The notes below the pieces were generated by a model. It had not been told where the DNA came from. It worked only from the letters and a program-made list of their open reading frames with translations, and ran no database searches. Of a DNA stretch of 11,207 nucleotides, positions 1 through 6,469 are shown in pieces. The stretch comes from UBA4064 sp050179135 (lineage in GTDB: Bacteria > Desulfobacterota > Desulfobacteria > Desulfobacterales > Desulfatirhabdiaceae), in assembly GCA_050179135.1 (NCBI GenBank), contig JBFXFK010000158.1:1-11207 (forward strand), written 5' to 3'. Made by a program: the position numbers and the translations under genes. Every line of letters begins with the position of its first letter. Position 1 is the first letter of the stretch.

Positions 1-1
1 G

Positions 2-1006
2 ATTTCAGGGCTGAAAGTCACCGATGAACTTCTAAAGATCCTTGGCGGAATACGTTCGGATGGAAACGTTTTACCTCAACCGCTCATGAATGTATCCAGA
101 TTTGCCTTGAATGGCGGAGATGTCGCTGTTGTGGAAGTCTATCCGTCGGATCTTCCGCCTGTCCGTTACAAGGGACGTATCTATATCCGCGTAGGCCCAC
201 GAAAGGCAATTGCCAGCGAACAGGAAGAACGCGTGCTTTCGGAAAGAAGAGTGGCAGTGGCGCGATCCTTTGATGCCCGCCCGTGTACTGAGGCAACAAT
301 TGATGACCTTGCGTTGGGACAATTTGATGTCTATCGCCGGCAGGCCGTTGATATGGAAACCATTGCCGGCAACCACCGTTCCGTCGAACACCAAATGGCT
401 TCTCTCCGGTTTTATGATCCGGAACGCGCTTGCCCGACTCATGCGGGTATTCTGGTGTTTGGCAAAAACCCCCGTTTTTTTCTGCCTGGCGCCTATGTCC
501 AGTACATCAGGTTTCCGGGTACGCAACTGACCGATTTGCCCGAAGATCAATCTGAAATTTCTGGAGATCTTCACTCCGTACTGCATGAACTGGAGGTTCG
601 GCTCAAACTCCTGATTCAGACAAAAATGCGCGCTGTCAGCACACTGGAGGAAAAACTGCTTCCGGACTATCCGGAGTGGGCGTTACGTGAACTGTTGATG
701 AATGCGGTGATGCATCGCAATTATGACAGTAATTCGCCGATTCGGTTTTATGCGTTTATTGACCACATCGAAATTCTGAATCCTGGCGGCTTGTATGGGG
801 AGGCTACGCAGGAAAATTTTCCGTCAAGAAACAGTTATCGCAACCCGGTGATTGCCGAGGCGATGAAATCTCTCGGCTTTGTAAACCGGTTTGGCTACGG
901 TGTTCAGCGCGCACAAATGATTCTGGCACAAAACGGCAACCCGCCTGCTGATTTTGAATTCGATCAACACACTTTTCTGGTGAGAATTTGGCGGAGGCCG
1001 GTATGA
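2..1006 (+). CDS. AlbA_2 / GHKL-ATPase putative transcriptional regulator (5' partial)
   Basis: The reading frame is open from the first bases of the window, so the ATG at 86 is internal and the true start lies upstream. The first ~80 visible residues look like the end of an AlbA_2 (Schlafen-type) nucleic-acid-binding domain, with the stretch YKGRIYIRVGPRKAIAS. The C-terminal third is a HATPase_c_4-like GHKL fold: an N box around ELLMNAVMHRNY (about 694-729), a G1-like turn ILNPGGL (about 771-791) and a G2-like GYGVQRA (about 893-913). This is the architecture of COG2865-type 'predicted transcriptional regulators'. The stop overlaps the next start as ATGA (1003-1006), which implies translational coupling with the ParA-like gene. 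The family call is firm from motifs; the ligand and cellular role are unknown. Confidence 0.85.
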   Translation: MSGLKVTDELLKILGGIRSDGNVLPQPLMNVSRFALNGGDVAVVEVYPSDLPPVRYKGRIYIRVGPRKAIASEQEERVLSERRVAVARSFDARPCTEATIDDLALGQFDVYRRQAVDMETIAGNHRSVEHQMASLRFYDPERACPTHAGILVFGKNPRFFLPGAYVQYIRFPGTQLTDLPEDQSEISGDLHSVLHELEVRLKLLIQTKMRAVSTLEEKLLPDYPEWALRELLMNAVMHRNYDSNSPIRFYAFIDHIEILNPGGLYGEATQENFPSRNSYRNPVIAEAMKSLGFVNRFGYGVQRAQMILAQNGNPPADFEFDQHTFLVRIWRRPV

Positions 1007-1986
1007 AGGTGTTCGGGTTTTTCAACACCAGCGGAGGAATGGGCCAGACCACCCTGTTGTATCATCTGGCATGGATGTTTGCCGATCACGGAATCAGGAC
1101 GCTTGCCGTCGATCTGGACCCGCAGGCCAATTTGACCGCCATGTTTTTGAATGACGAACGACTGGAAAGCCTTTGGTCCAATGATGAAAATATACAAACG
1201 GTGTATGGCGCCATCGGACCGGTTCTTCAAGGAGCTGGCGACATTGCCAATCCTCATGTCGAAATGATTTCATCAAACATTGGTCTTATTTGTGGCGATA
1301 TCGCTTTATCCAGATTTGAGGATGCACTAATAAATGCATGGTCCCGGTGTCACAATCGTGATGAATTCGCCTTTCGCACCATAACGGCGTTTTCTCGTCT
1401 TATTCAAATGGGAGGCGGCTACTTGGGGGCCGATCTGGTATTGATAGATGTCGGCCGCGTGAACGCCATCATCCGCTCGGCGCTGATCGCTGCCGAGCAA
1501 TTTTGCATTACACTGGCGCCGAATCTGTTTTCTCTACTGGGGATGAAGAACCTGGGAGCCACTCTGCGAGAGGGCTGTACCATCTGGGCAGAACTTCTTG
1601 AAAAAGCGCCGGATGATTTTTCAACCTTTGAAAACACGATGAAACCAGCCGGTTATATCGTCATCCAACCTGGAATTTTCGGTAACCGACCGATTGAAGC
1701 GTATCAGCGATGGATGCGTCAAATACCACACGTCTATCGAGACGCGGTGTTGAATGAATCCATTCAGTCTTTACCCACGGTTGAACAGGATCCATACTGC
1801 CTGTCTTTGCTCAGACACTACAAAAGCCTGATGGCTATGGCCATGGAGGTACGCAAACCCATATTTTTTCTCAAATCCGCAGACGGCGCAATTGGCGCTC
1901 ACATCGAGGCTGTCAAAAGTTGTTACAAAGATTTTCGACAACTTGCCGCCAGAATAGCAGCCAGTGCCGGTATTGAATTTTCCTGA
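1003..1986 (+). CDS. ParA-like (MinD/ParA family) protein with degenerate P-loop
   Basis: The protein has 327 residues. I chose the ATG at 1003, which overlaps the previous stop (ATGA), over the TTG at 988. Residues 1-45 follow the ParA pattern: a FFN..GG.G.TTL P-loop region at 6-18, then VDLDPQANLT at 36-45. ADLVLIDVG near residue 145 matches the Walker B strand. The deviant Walker A of this family reads KGGxGKT, but here it is SGGMGQT (10-16), so both the signature lysine and the invariant P-loop lysine are missing (S10, Q15). The rest of the protein is full length, including the C-terminal part with PYCLSLLRHYKSL and KPIFFLKSADGAIGAH, which I associate with a chromosomal ParA subfamily. 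It may bind nucleotide poorly or not at all. Coupling to the AlbA_2/GHKL gene suggests the two act together. Confidence 0.85.
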   Translation: MKVFGFFNTSGGMGQTTLLYHLAWMFADHGIRTLAVDLDPQANLTAMFLNDERLESLWSNDENIQTVYGAIGPVLQGAGDIANPHVEMISSNIGLICGDIALSRFEDALINAWSRCHNRDEFAFRTITAFSRLIQMGGGYLGADLVLIDVGRVNAIIRSALIAAEQFCITLAPNLFSLLGMKNLGATLREGCTIWAELLEKAPDDFSTFENTMKPAGYIVIQPGIFGNRPIEAYQRWMRQIPHVYRDAVLNESIQSLPTVEQDPYCLSLLRHYKSLMAMAMEVRKPIFFLKSADGAIGAHIEAVKSCYKDFRQLAARIAASAGIEFS

Positions 1987-2080
1987 GACACCATGCCAGA
2001 AAGCCTGTTCACCAATTTCAATCGGAATACAAAATCGGCTGGATCAAAAAATCCGATGCCGGCGTGATTTGAATGGATAA

Positions 2081-2122
2081 TTTGGGAGGTATGCCAAAGG
2101 CTCAGTCAGCTTGCCTCCCAAA
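2081..2122. terminator. Possible bidirectional terminator between convergent genes
   Basis: TTTGGGAGG (2081-2089) is perfectly complementary to CCTCCCAAA (2114-2122) across a 24-nt loop. It lies between the ends of two convergent genes (stops at 1986 and 2148). Neither side has a clear T-tract, so it would be a weak or non-classical terminator. Confidence 0.4.
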
Positions 2123-2147
2123 CGATGATCAAGTCAAAAAGTACCGA

Positions 2148-2993
2148 TCATTTACATCCAATATTGTAAAACGGATTGATATGATGGCAATCGGATGGTG
2201 CTTCAATCAAATTCAGGACAACCGTCTTCACGCCGTCAACTTTTTCAGCAATGTTTTTGATCTCTGCCAGGATGTCCTTTTCCACAGACAACCCTCCAGT
2301 GGCATGATTGACCGTAACCGTGCCATCAACGGCTGATACCTGAACTGTCGGCGCCATTTTTACCAGTTTGGCCTGGACTTTGGCTGCAAGGGCCAGGTTG
2401 TGAACCATTTTTCGGGATTCCGGAGTCGTTTGAAAAATGGGCTTTTGAACCGTATCAATGATCATGTCTATCGCGTCTGAAACGGTTAATGCCTTGATAT
2501 GCAGCACCATATCATACAGCCGGCTGTCCCAGGTATCCGCGCCATACACCTGAATACCCCATTTTCTGCGCTCTTCATCATCTTTTTCCAGAATGGTTCG
2601 CGCAGCCTCTTCCGATATTTTTTCCCGCCGCATCTCTTCCTTTACCCGATCATTCATGTCGGCAATGATCCTTATTTTTAAAACATGCGGGAGATTCCGA
2701 AGAAAGTAATGCCCGGCCAGACCATGATACACGACATCATCGCTTTCCACATGCTGCAACAGCGCAGAACGGATATAGCCAAGATATCGTTCCTTGCCAT
2801 GCATGAACCGGGACAGCACCGATGGTGCATCATGAAGTGCGCGAATCAGCTTGATCTCCGGCAAATTGAATTCTTCGGAGGCTTCCAGAAGAATATCCCT
2901 GGAAATGCACCGATACCCCAATTTTTCAGCGACACCCTCAGCAACGTCTCTTCCCCGGCTGTAGGACCCGCGGGATATGGTAATGACTGACAT
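2148..2993 (-). CDS. Cytidylate-kinase-like protein with C-terminal BON-like domain
   Basis: The protein has 281 residues. The N-terminal ~185 residues match the cytidylate kinase-like family (Cytidylate_kin2): a first strand SVITISRGS, a glycine-containing loop GSYSRGRDVAE (9-19) in the P-loop position, then KLGYRCISRDIL (24-35). A helical Arg/Glu-rich segment, RVKEEMRREKISEEAAR (116-132), resembles the lid region of NMP kinases. There is no canonical GKS/T, as is common in this family, so the phosphotransfer substrate is unknown. Residues about 196-262, ending in AEKVDGVKTVVLNL, look like a BON-type domain. The start is supported by AGAAAGGA about 6 nt upstream of the ATG. The gene is the last of the minus-strand group but is separated from the upstream Usp gene by ~290 nt holding an inverted-repeat element, so it may have its own promoter. 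Confidence 0.85.
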   Translation of the reverse strand: MSVITISRGSYSRGRDVAEGVAEKLGYRCISRDILLEASEEFNLPEIKLIRALHDAPSVLSRFMHGKERYLGYIRSALLQHVESDDVVYHGLAGHYFLRNLPHVLKIRIIADMNDRVKEEMRREKISEEAARTILEKDDEERRKWGIQVYGADTWDSRLYDMVLHIKALTVSDAIDMIIDTVQKPIFQTTPESRKMVHNLALAAKVQAKLVKMAPTVQVSAVDGTVTVNHATGGLSVEKDILAEIKNIAEKVDGVKTVVLNLIEAPSDCHHINPFYNIGCK

Positions 2994-3094
2994 ATTTTTT
3001 CCTTTCTGATCATTTTGATGGCTTCTTGAAAGTCCATCTGAATCTCAATAATCCATCCATAGCTTTCCAGATAAAGATTCCGGGAAGAGCAGTA

Positions 3095-3238
3095 AGAGCC
3101 TGTTTGAAAATCCCGTCTGAGGCCCGCTAACTGTGTTGAAAAACACCTCAAAATGCTCACATGCTCCGTGTATGCTCCGCTTTTGATGCGCTTTTCGCCT
3201 TGCTATCGGGCCTGATCCAGAATCGTCAAACAGGCTCT
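3095..3238. repeat. 144-bp MITE-like element with perfect 13-bp terminal inverted repeats
   Basis: AGAGCCTGTTTGA (3095-3107) and its exact complement TCAAACAGGCTCT (3226-3238) bound a 144-bp segment. The interior is also imperfectly self-complementary: TGAGGCCCG near the left end pairs with CGGGCCTGA near the right, and the CCTCAAAA side with TTTTGATGC. The whole unit could therefore fold into one long hairpin. The tip carries three copies of ATGCTC. There is no ORF of note inside and no clear target-site duplication. It sits between the tandem-Usp gene and the kinase-like gene, where it could mobilise in trans, end transcription, or process the minus-strand mRNA. Confidence 0.7.
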
Positions 3239-3287
3239 CAAACCACATCGTGCTGGAAATGTCGCAGGCGTCATCCACGATACAGTG

Positions 3288-4139
3288 TCAGATTGGAGGC
3301 TGATGGATTTGCATGACCGGACAGGGGGATAACCGAATCCATTTTTCAGCCGTCATGGAATAGCGGAACTGGTTGAACCGGTTTCCGTCAGGACGGGACA
3401 GAATCACCAAAGAGGGTTGCTCCGGAATGGAAGATATTGAAAAATCCAGGTCGTGGGGCCTGCGGACCAACCGGCAGTCCTGAATTCCGATGGCATGGAT
3501 ATGAGACGCGCGGATCCGGTCCAGGCAGTCCTGAATGGCCTTTTCATTAAAAATTTGATTTGCCTGGCTGTCTGACAGCCGATCCGGAATCGATACCGTC
3601 ATGCTTTTTCCACCACAATATGTCAGAAGCTCCAGAGATTGAATGAGCATACCGGTGTTTTGCTCCTGACCGGAAAGAATGACCAGAACATGGTCCCACG
3701 CCAGCACTGTGCCCTCGGGAATGATGAGCACATCCTGTCTGCACTGCCGCATGATTCGACCGAATATTCCGCCCATGATGGCAGCCAGACGGGACAGGAT
3801 TCTTCCGGCTCCAATGACGATCAGGTCCGATTCGATGCTTTGGGCATGAGACAGAATTTTTTCGGCCGGATCGCCGGTCTCGCAGGCAACCTGAATATGA
3901 AAATGATGGGAATCTGCCAGGTCAAGAGCCCGGATCAGGATATCCCGACCCGGGCCATCGATGATTGACTTGGGATTTTTGACACCGACAAGGCTCAGAT
4001 CACCCTCATAAAATGGCACTACAGCAAGTACCGTAACCTGACTTTTGGACCATTTGGCCAGGCGGATGGCCTGATCCAGGGCATGAAACCCGGAATCAAA
4101 TTCATCCACACCAACCAGAATATGATTAAACCGCTTCAT
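3288..4139 (-). CDS. Tandem universal stress protein (two UspA domains)
   Basis: The protein has 283 residues and two UspA-like halves. Half 1 (about 3-142) begins FNHILVGVDEFDSGFHALDQA, has the ETGDPAEKIL segment (87-96), and carries a degenerate ATP-binding motif: IGAGRILSRL at 109-118 followed by GGIFGRIM at 123-130, where G-S/T is normally expected. It ends RQDVLIIPEG. Half 2 (about 148-279) starts WDHVLVILSG and ends in the typical last strand SPCPVMQI but lacks the glycine motif. This is consistent with a sensing or scaffold role rather than strong ATP binding. The start has GGAAGG upstream and overlaps the end of the TauE/SafE gene by 14 nt, so the two are almost surely co-transcribed. 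The cue it responds to cannot be told from sequence. Confidence 0.85.
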   Translation of the reverse strand: MKRFNHILVGVDEFDSGFHALDQAIRLAKWSKSQVTVLAVVPFYEGDLSLVGVKNPKSIIDGPGRDILIRALDLADSHHFHIQVACETGDPAEKILSHAQSIESDLIVIGAGRILSRLAAIMGGIFGRIMRQCRQDVLIIPEGTVLAWDHVLVILSGQEQNTGMLIQSLELLTYCGGKSMTVSIPDRLSDSQANQIFNEKAIQDCLDRIRASHIHAIGIQDCRLVRRPHDLDFSISSIPEQPSLVILSRPDGNRFNQFRYSMTAEKWIRLSPCPVMQIHQPPI

Positions 4140-5190
4140 AGCCTTCCTGAAGTTGTACCGCCGGCCTTCTGGCTTTCCACATGCTGCCCAGGATAATGAC
4201 CGCGCCGGTCAGAAGTCCCAGACACATGATGACGAAACTGATTTTATCCAGAATGGCGATGACGGAAGGGTCCATTGTGATCAACTGAAGCTCGTTGAGA
4301 TATTTGGGCAGGGCGAACCCCCGGCTGACCGCAACAATCAGCATGATGGCCGCCATGACGACCTTGATCATCTTTTCACTGACATAGGTCGTTCCGATGG
4401 CCCCAAGTTGCACCCCCAGCAAAGAACCGCCCAGAATGATCAGGGTCAGTCGAATATCGACCATGCCATGAATGGCCCAGTTGATGGAACCGCCCAGCCC
4501 CATCATGAATGCGATGACCAATTCCGTGGCAGAGGAGACCAGTCCGGATGCGCCGATGACATAAATCATGCCGGGAACACCAATAAATCCCCCCACCGCA
4601 ATGGTTGCGGCCAGCAACCCGGTGGCAAAACCGACCGGCACCGTAAACCAGAGTGAAATACGAACATCTGCGGTTTTGAAGGTTATCATGGGCGGCAGAT
4701 GAATGGCCTGCAGCCGTTTGGCCAGAGGCAGGCTTCCCCTGTCATCGCTTTTCTGTTCGGGTTTGATGACATCCCGAAACATGTACCCGCCCACAATCAC
4801 CAGGACTGCGACAAACGACAGGCTGACATACAGATTCGATCCGGCCTGTCCCCAGGTATTTAATATCCACTGCTGAAGCTTGATGCCCAACTGAACACCG
4901 ATTCCGGCGGAAACCGCCATGACCACGCCCAGTTTGATATCCACCTGACCGTATTTGAAGCGTTTGAATGCCCCGACCATGGCTTTGGGGAATTTATGAC
5001 ACATGTTGCTGGCAACTGCAACTGTTCCGGGAACGCCCAGACTCATCATGCCGGGCGTCAACACAAAGGCGCCGCCGGACCCGATAAAGCCACTGACCAG
5101 ACCACCGATAAATCCGACGATAAATAAAAAGCTGATATTCATCACATTCAAATCAATAAAATTGACAACACCCTGAGCGATATCCTGCAT
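4126..5190 (-). CDS. TauE/SafE family anion exporter (membrane)
   Basis: This is a 354-residue inner-membrane protein of the TauE/SafE (PF01925) type. The family moves sulfite, sulfoacetate or other small organosulfur anions; the substrate here is unknown. Two homologous halves are visible: GFIGGLVSGFIGSGGAFVLT (26-45) and GFATGLLAATIAVGGFIGVP (187-206). Each opens a run of hydrophobic helices (about 88-102, 121-138, 221-240, 247-266, 276-290, 315-336). A polar loop with KPEQKSDDRG (143-152) separates the halves. The start has AAGGAG 8 nt upstream. The gene lies between two Usp-type genes and overlaps the second, which suggests export or uptake under stress. In a sulfate reducer a sulfur oxyanion is a reasonable guess, but it is only inference. 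Confidence 0.88.
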   Translation of the reverse strand: MQDIAQGVVNFIDLNVMNISFLFIVGFIGGLVSGFIGSGGAFVLTPGMMSLGVPGTVAVASNMCHKFPKAMVGAFKRFKYGQVDIKLGVVMAVSAGIGVQLGIKLQQWILNTWGQAGSNLYVSLSFVAVLVIVGGYMFRDVIKPEQKSDDRGSLPLAKRLQAIHLPPMITFKTADVRISLWFTVPVGFATGLLAATIAVGGFIGVPGMIYVIGASGLVSSATELVIAFMMGLGGSINWAIHGMVDIRLTLIILGGSLLGVQLGAIGTTYVSEKMIKVVMAAIMLIVAVSRGFALPKYLNELQLITMDPSVIAILDKISFVIMCLGLLTGAVIILGSMWKARRPAVQLQEGYEAV

Positions 5191-5213
5191 CTTGATGACT
5201 CCTTGTTTTAGTG

Positions 5214-5239
5214 GTGAGTAGTGAGTATTGAGTAATGAG
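5214..5239 (+). repeat. Heptamer tandem repeat (GTGAGTA-like, about 3.7 units)
   Basis: GTGAGTA, GTGAGTA, TTGAGTA and ATGAG follow head to tail just upstream of the TauE/SafE start. A loosely inverted counterpart, CTCACATCTCATAC, lies at about 5331-5344 near the end of the preceding gene. Confidence 0.6.
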
Positions 5240-5289
5240 AGGCTGCCGGACTGCCTTCCGACCGCTCCGCCTGAATGCCCGTTGCGGCC

Positions 5290-5322
5290 CTTCAGCCTTT
5301 TGCCTTCAGTCTTCAGCCTTTT
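5290..5322 (+). repeat. CTTCAG-phrase direct repeats
   Basis: The 12-mer CTTCAGCCTTTT occurs at 5290-5301 and 5311-5322, with a further CCTTCAG between. With the GTGAGTA array this fills most of the 148-nt spacer between the Usp/membrane gene and TauE/SafE. Confidence 0.6.
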
Positions 5323-5338
5323 CCATCGATCTCACATC

Positions 5339-6112
5339 TCATACCCTGTGAAACGGATTGATATAGGCGCGGGCCATGGGTTTTTTCTGCACCTGCTTTT
5401 TGCGTTGAATTGCCTGTGTCACGGTCTGATTCAGCGCCTCCTTTTTCATGGCCTCGATGCCCAGAAGTGACCAGAGATGACTGGCAAACGCCCCATGCAC
5501 AAATGAAAACACGAACACCGTTGCTATGGGCATCGCGGCATACCATCCGCCCCGGGTAAAGTTGGACATCAGCATACCGCCGTTCATGAATACGGCGGCG
5601 TAAAGGCCCGCAGTTGCCAGACCATAACCGATTGTTTTACCCAGATGACCGGGTTTTGCTGTGCCTGACTGATTTGCCATGACTGTTTCTCCTTTTTCAC
5701 GGGTTGTTGGTTCCATCACCTGAAAGACCGGAATGGCGATATTTCCGATTCCGTCTTTTGCATGAATTGCCGAATCGATGACGACCAACTCGATGCGGCG
5801 ATGTTCATGCGTGATAACTTCGATAACTTGTCCCACCCCGCCGGTTCGTACCTGGTGTTCCAGGCCGATTCCGGACAGGGAAACGGCTTTCCGAAATTTA
5901 TGGGCCGACCGGATGCTGGAAGCCATAAATGCATGGCCGTCTGACATTTGGTCCACATTGATGGCCAGAATGTCATAGTCCAGACGTTCGGCCAGATGGG
6001 TAGCATAGGAAACGACATCATCTTCAAATTGCTCATTTCGACTGACCACCAGTATTTTTCTGCGTTCTTCCCGATCCATCGTTCCGGTTTTCTCGATATT
6101 CGATCGCGTCAT
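5339..6112 (-). CDS. Usp-like domain fused to a two-helix membrane protein
   Basis: The ATG at 6112 (257 residues) is preferred over the upstream GTG at 6124 because GGGAGGTG lies 8-9 nt before the ATG. Residues about 19-138 resemble a universal stress domain (start RRKILVVSRN; end IPVFQVMEP) but with a shortened, motif-free nucleotide loop. The last 113 residues, from MANQSGTAKPG, form a separate-looking unit. It has two likely membrane helices, IGYGLATAGLYAAVFMNGG and PIATVFVFSFVHGAFASHLW, and a basic tail rich in K, Q and R. A strong AAGGAG sits 8 nt before the MANQ codon with no stop between the parts, so this may be a gene fusion that also makes the short protein alone. It is the first gene of the minus-strand operon. 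The membrane part could be a partner of the TauE/SafE transporter (inference). Confidence 0.75.
   Translation of the reverse strand: MTRSNIEKTGTMDREERRKILVVSRNEQFEDDVVSYATHLAERLDYDILAINVDQMSDGHAFMASSIRSAHKFRKAVSLSGIGLEHQVRTGGVGQVIEVITHEHRRIELVVIDSAIHAKDGIGNIAIPVFQVMEPTTREKGETVMANQSGTAKPGHLGKTIGYGLATAGLYAAVFMNGGMLMSNFTRGGWYAAMPIATVFVFSFVHGAFASHLWSLLGIEAMKKEALNQTVTQAIQRKKQVQKKPMARAYINPFHRV
5689..5694 (-). promoter_or_regulatory. Internal ribosome binding site for a nested 113-aa membrane protein
   Basis: On the minus strand AAGGAG lies 8 nt before an in-frame ATG (5678-5680). It falls inside codons for Lys-Gly-Glu of the longer Usp-like ORF. The nested product would span 5680 down to 5339. Confidence 0.6.
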
Positions 6113-6177
6113 GTTTGAATCCACCTCCCTGAATGGATGTGACAGTGGATGTTGGCCCGTTATTTGAAAACAATCTT

Positions 6178-6211
6178 ATTCAATCGTCGTGCCACTGGCA
6201 TGTGATTGAAT
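6178..6211. promoter_or_regulatory. 34-bp near-palindrome in the divergent promoter
   Basis: ATTCAATC (6178-6185) pairs with GATTGAAT (6204-6211), and TGCCA (6190-6194) with TGGCA (6196-6200), around a single central C. One arm is one base longer than the other. It contains the sigma54-like promoter described separately and could bind a dimeric regulator. Confidence 0.5.
6179..6194 (-). promoter_or_regulatory. Near-consensus sigma54 promoter for the Usp/TauE operon
   Basis: Read on the minus strand it is TGGCACG-ACGA-TTGAA. The -24 element is perfect (TGGCACG) and GG is followed by exactly 10 nt. The -12 element is TTGAA where TTGCA is expected, so the key C is missing. It lies about 50-70 nt upstream of the GGGAGG ribosome site. 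Two palindromes that could be enhancer sites lie 80-170 nt further upstream, the arrangement typical of sigma54 promoters. Confidence 0.45.
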
Positions 6212-6259
6212 TAACGTTTTGAATTTGTTTTATTTATTTACTTCATGACACTGAGCGGA

Positions 6260-6276
6260 TGTTGCTCTTTGCAACA
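6260..6276. promoter_or_regulatory. Putative regulator-binding palindrome, copy 1
   Basis: TGTTGC-N5-GCAACA is a perfect 6+6 inverted repeat with a TCTTT spacer, followed by G. It shares its pattern with the copy at 6348-6364, 88 bp away. Placement suits an enhancer site for a sigma54 activator such as the one at the far end of this locus. Confidence 0.5.
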
Positions 6277-6302
6277 GTCGGCCAATGCGCCAACATATCC
6301 TG

Positions 6303-6331
6303 TTGATATTCAATGATTATTCGACTATTAC
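6303..6331 (+). promoter_or_regulatory. Weak sigma70-like promoter candidate for the Lon-like gene
   Basis: TTGATA (6303-6308), a 17-nt spacer and TATTAC (6326-6331) give 5/6 and 4/6 matches. No sigma54 element with GG-N10-GC spacing was found on the plus strand here. The second TGTTGC palindrome lies just downstream, so it could act as an operator. Confidence 0.25.
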
Positions 6332-6347
6332 AGAATAACCGCTCCAG

Positions 6348-6364
6348 TGTTGCAATATGTAACA
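6348..6364. promoter_or_regulatory. Putative regulator-binding palindrome, copy 2
   Basis: TGTTGC-N5-GTAACA has the same arms and spacing as copy 1 with one base changed, and is again followed by G. Two such sites 88 bp apart in a divergent promoter are unlikely to be chance. Confidence 0.5.
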
Positions 6365-6374
6365 GCTCAAGAAA

Positions 6375-6452
6375 AAAGGATGAAGGATGAAGGATGAAAA
6401 AAAAGAATAAATGATAAAAGCAGAAAACTTCATCCTTTATCCTTCATCCTTT
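6375..6452 (+). repeat. Long hairpin built from GGATGAA repeats in the leader of the Lon-like gene
   Basis: The left arm 6375-6398 (three GGATGAA units) is complementary over 24 nt to the right arm 6429-6452 (three TTCATCC-like units). The one difference (G6389 opposite T6438) still pairs as G-U in RNA. The 30-nt loop is very A-rich. The hairpin ends 5 nt before the AAAGGA ribosome site (6458-6463) of the gene at 6470, so it could influence its translation or mRNA stability. Confidence 0.7.
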
Positions 6453-6469
6453 CAAAAAAAGGACGATTC

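Noticed and set aside
1003..1986. Plasmid partition system
   Set aside because: There is no ParB or centromere-like repeat in view, and the P-loop is degenerate.
2073..2336. Plus-strand ORF of 87 codons after the ParA-like gene
   Set aside because: It runs through the putative terminator and into the conserved C-terminus of the kinase-like gene on the other strand.
2846..3278. Two minus-strand ORFs across the spacer upstream of the kinase-like gene
   Set aside because: They overlap the gene start or the inverted-repeat element and show no ribosome site or domain.
3247..3281. ATCGTG...CACGAT inverted repeat downstream of the tandem-Usp gene as a terminator
   Set aside because: Only a 6-bp stem with a 23-nt loop and no T-tract; it could easily be chance.
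6196..6210. Sigma54 promoter on the plus strand (TGGCATG...TTGAA)
   Set aside because: Spacing is one base short (GG-N9-GA) and the -12 GC is missing; it looks like the mirror arm of the palindrome.
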